Of a DNA stretch of 6,565 nucleotides, positions 5,944 to 6,565 are shown one piece after another. Origin of the DNA: CBDDRG01 sp051306415 (lineage in GTDB: Bacteria; Pseudomonadota; Gammaproteobacteria; Pseudomonadales; Porticoccaceae); NCBI GenBank assembly GCA_051306415.1, contig JBPPNE010000111.1:1-6565 (forward strand). The letters are read 5' to 3'. Below the pieces are notes generated by a model that was not told the DNA's origin, searched no databases, and saw only the letters and a program-made list of their open reading frames with translations. How positions within the stretch are numbered: the first letter of the stretch is position 1; the number at the start of each line of letters is the position of its first letter. Made by a program: the position numbers and the translations under genes.

Positions 5944-6565
5944 ACGACGAAAGCAGCGATACGGCAAATGATGCACCCAGCAATGCGAATAGCGCCACCG
6001 ACTTTGCGGTGAACTTTGCAACGAACTCTGCCCCGCACATGGATCTACGTCTGGAGGCTCTGCGCGCCGCGTACCGGGACGGGTGCACCCAGCCGCGCGC
6101 GCTGATCGCAGCACTGCGGGCCAGGGCCACCGCACTGAACCCGGAATATCGCCTGTTCATCCATTTGCTGACCGCCGAGGAGATCGAGCCCTATCTGGCC
6201 GCCCTCGACGCCGCCGTTGATGACAAGGCGCCGGACGACTTGCCGCTCTACGGCGTGCCCTTTGCGATCAAGGACAATATCGACCTCGCCGGCGTGCCCA
6301 CCACCGCCGCCTGCCCGGCCTTCGCCTACACGCCAGAGCGCTCGGCAACGCTGGTCGAGCAACTCATCGCACTCGGTGCAATACCGCTCGGCAAAACCAA
6401 TCTCGACCAGTTCGCCACTGGCCTCAACGGTACCCGCTCGCCCTACGGCGCCTGCCGCAACGCGGTGCGCGCGGATTTTCCCGCCGGCGGCTCCAGCTCG
6501 GGCTCGGCACTCGCGGTCGCCCTCGGTGTCACCAGCTTTGCCCTCGGCACCGACACCGCGGGCTC
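5940..6565 (+). CDS. atzF: Allophanate hydrolase, N-terminal part; 3' end outside window
   Basis: The gene starts in an ATGA overlap with the carboxylase stop, with GGAG (5928-5931) 8 bases upstream. The first 208 full codons plus a partial TC codon, serine whatever the third base, are in the window. It hydrolyses allophanate to ammonia and CO2, the last step of the pathway. It belongs to the amidase signature family: PLYGVPFAIKDNIDLAGVPTT carries K111, PAGGSSSGSA carries S185, and GTDTAGS ends at S209. These fit the Ser-cisSer-Lys triad, and their spacing equals that of Pseudomonas AtzF (K91, S165, S189, from memory). The first 33 residues are low-complexity, rich in Asn, Ala, Ser and Asp, and extend beyond AtzF; ATG 6039 (Met34) is an alternative start but lacks a ribosome binding site. 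The missing part should contain the rest of the amidase domain and possibly the C-terminal decarboxylase domain. Confidence 0.95.
   Translation, partial: MNDESSDTANDAPSNANSATDFAVNFATNSAPHMDLRLEALRAAYRDGCTQPRALIAALRARATALNPEYRLFIHLLTAEEIEPYLAALDAAVDDKAPDDLPLYGVPFAIKDNIDLAGVPTTAACPAFAYTPERSATLVEQLIALGAIPLGKTNLDQFATGLNGTRSPYGACRNAVRADFPAGGSSSGSALAVALGVTSFALGTDTAG

Overview
The window looks like part of a high-GC proteobacterial chromosome. It carries a guanidine/urea carboxylase operon, all on the + strand, that has been interrupted by integron gene cassettes. Which proteobacterium it is cannot be settled from the sequence. Native operon DNA is very GC-rich (48 of 60 bases at 4081-4140), while the 601-2103 block is much lower (26 of 60 bases at 1321-1380).

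Layout: (1) 1-600, the 3' part of a DUF1989 urea carboxylase-associated protein of the UAAP2 type; this family is now associated with carboxyguanidine deiminase. (2) 601-650, a short stretch of unclear origin. (3) 651-1613, a gene cassette with clear boundaries, carrying a HIRAN-domain protein with a C-terminal membrane anchor and ending in a recognisable attC site. (4) 1614 to about 2103, a second cassette carrying an unrecognised 158-residue protein, also with a C-terminal membrane segment; its own attC is not visible. (5) 2104-2229, a leader with two ACGR-tetraloop hairpins that match the guanidine-II (mini-ykkC) riboswitch. (6) 2230-5943, a complete biotin-dependent urea/guanidine carboxylase. 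(7) 5940 to the window end, the start of allophanate hydrolase (AtzF), which overlaps the carboxylase stop codon.

How the metabolic genes fit together: the carboxylase uses ATP and bicarbonate to carboxylate guanidine (or urea). The DUF1989 pair, one partner of which would lie upstream of the window, deiminates carboxyguanidine to allophanate. AtzF then splits allophanate to ammonia and CO2. The riboswitch directly before the carboxylase argues that guanidine is the physiological substrate. Base pairing between the hairpin linker and the carboxylase ribosome binding site suggests translational control.

The most unusual feature is the cassette pair lodged between the DUF1989 gene and the riboswitch, with no integrase gene in view. 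Both cassette proteins are predicted to be tail-anchored in the membrane and neither has an assigned function. They are the best candidates here for an undescribed system.
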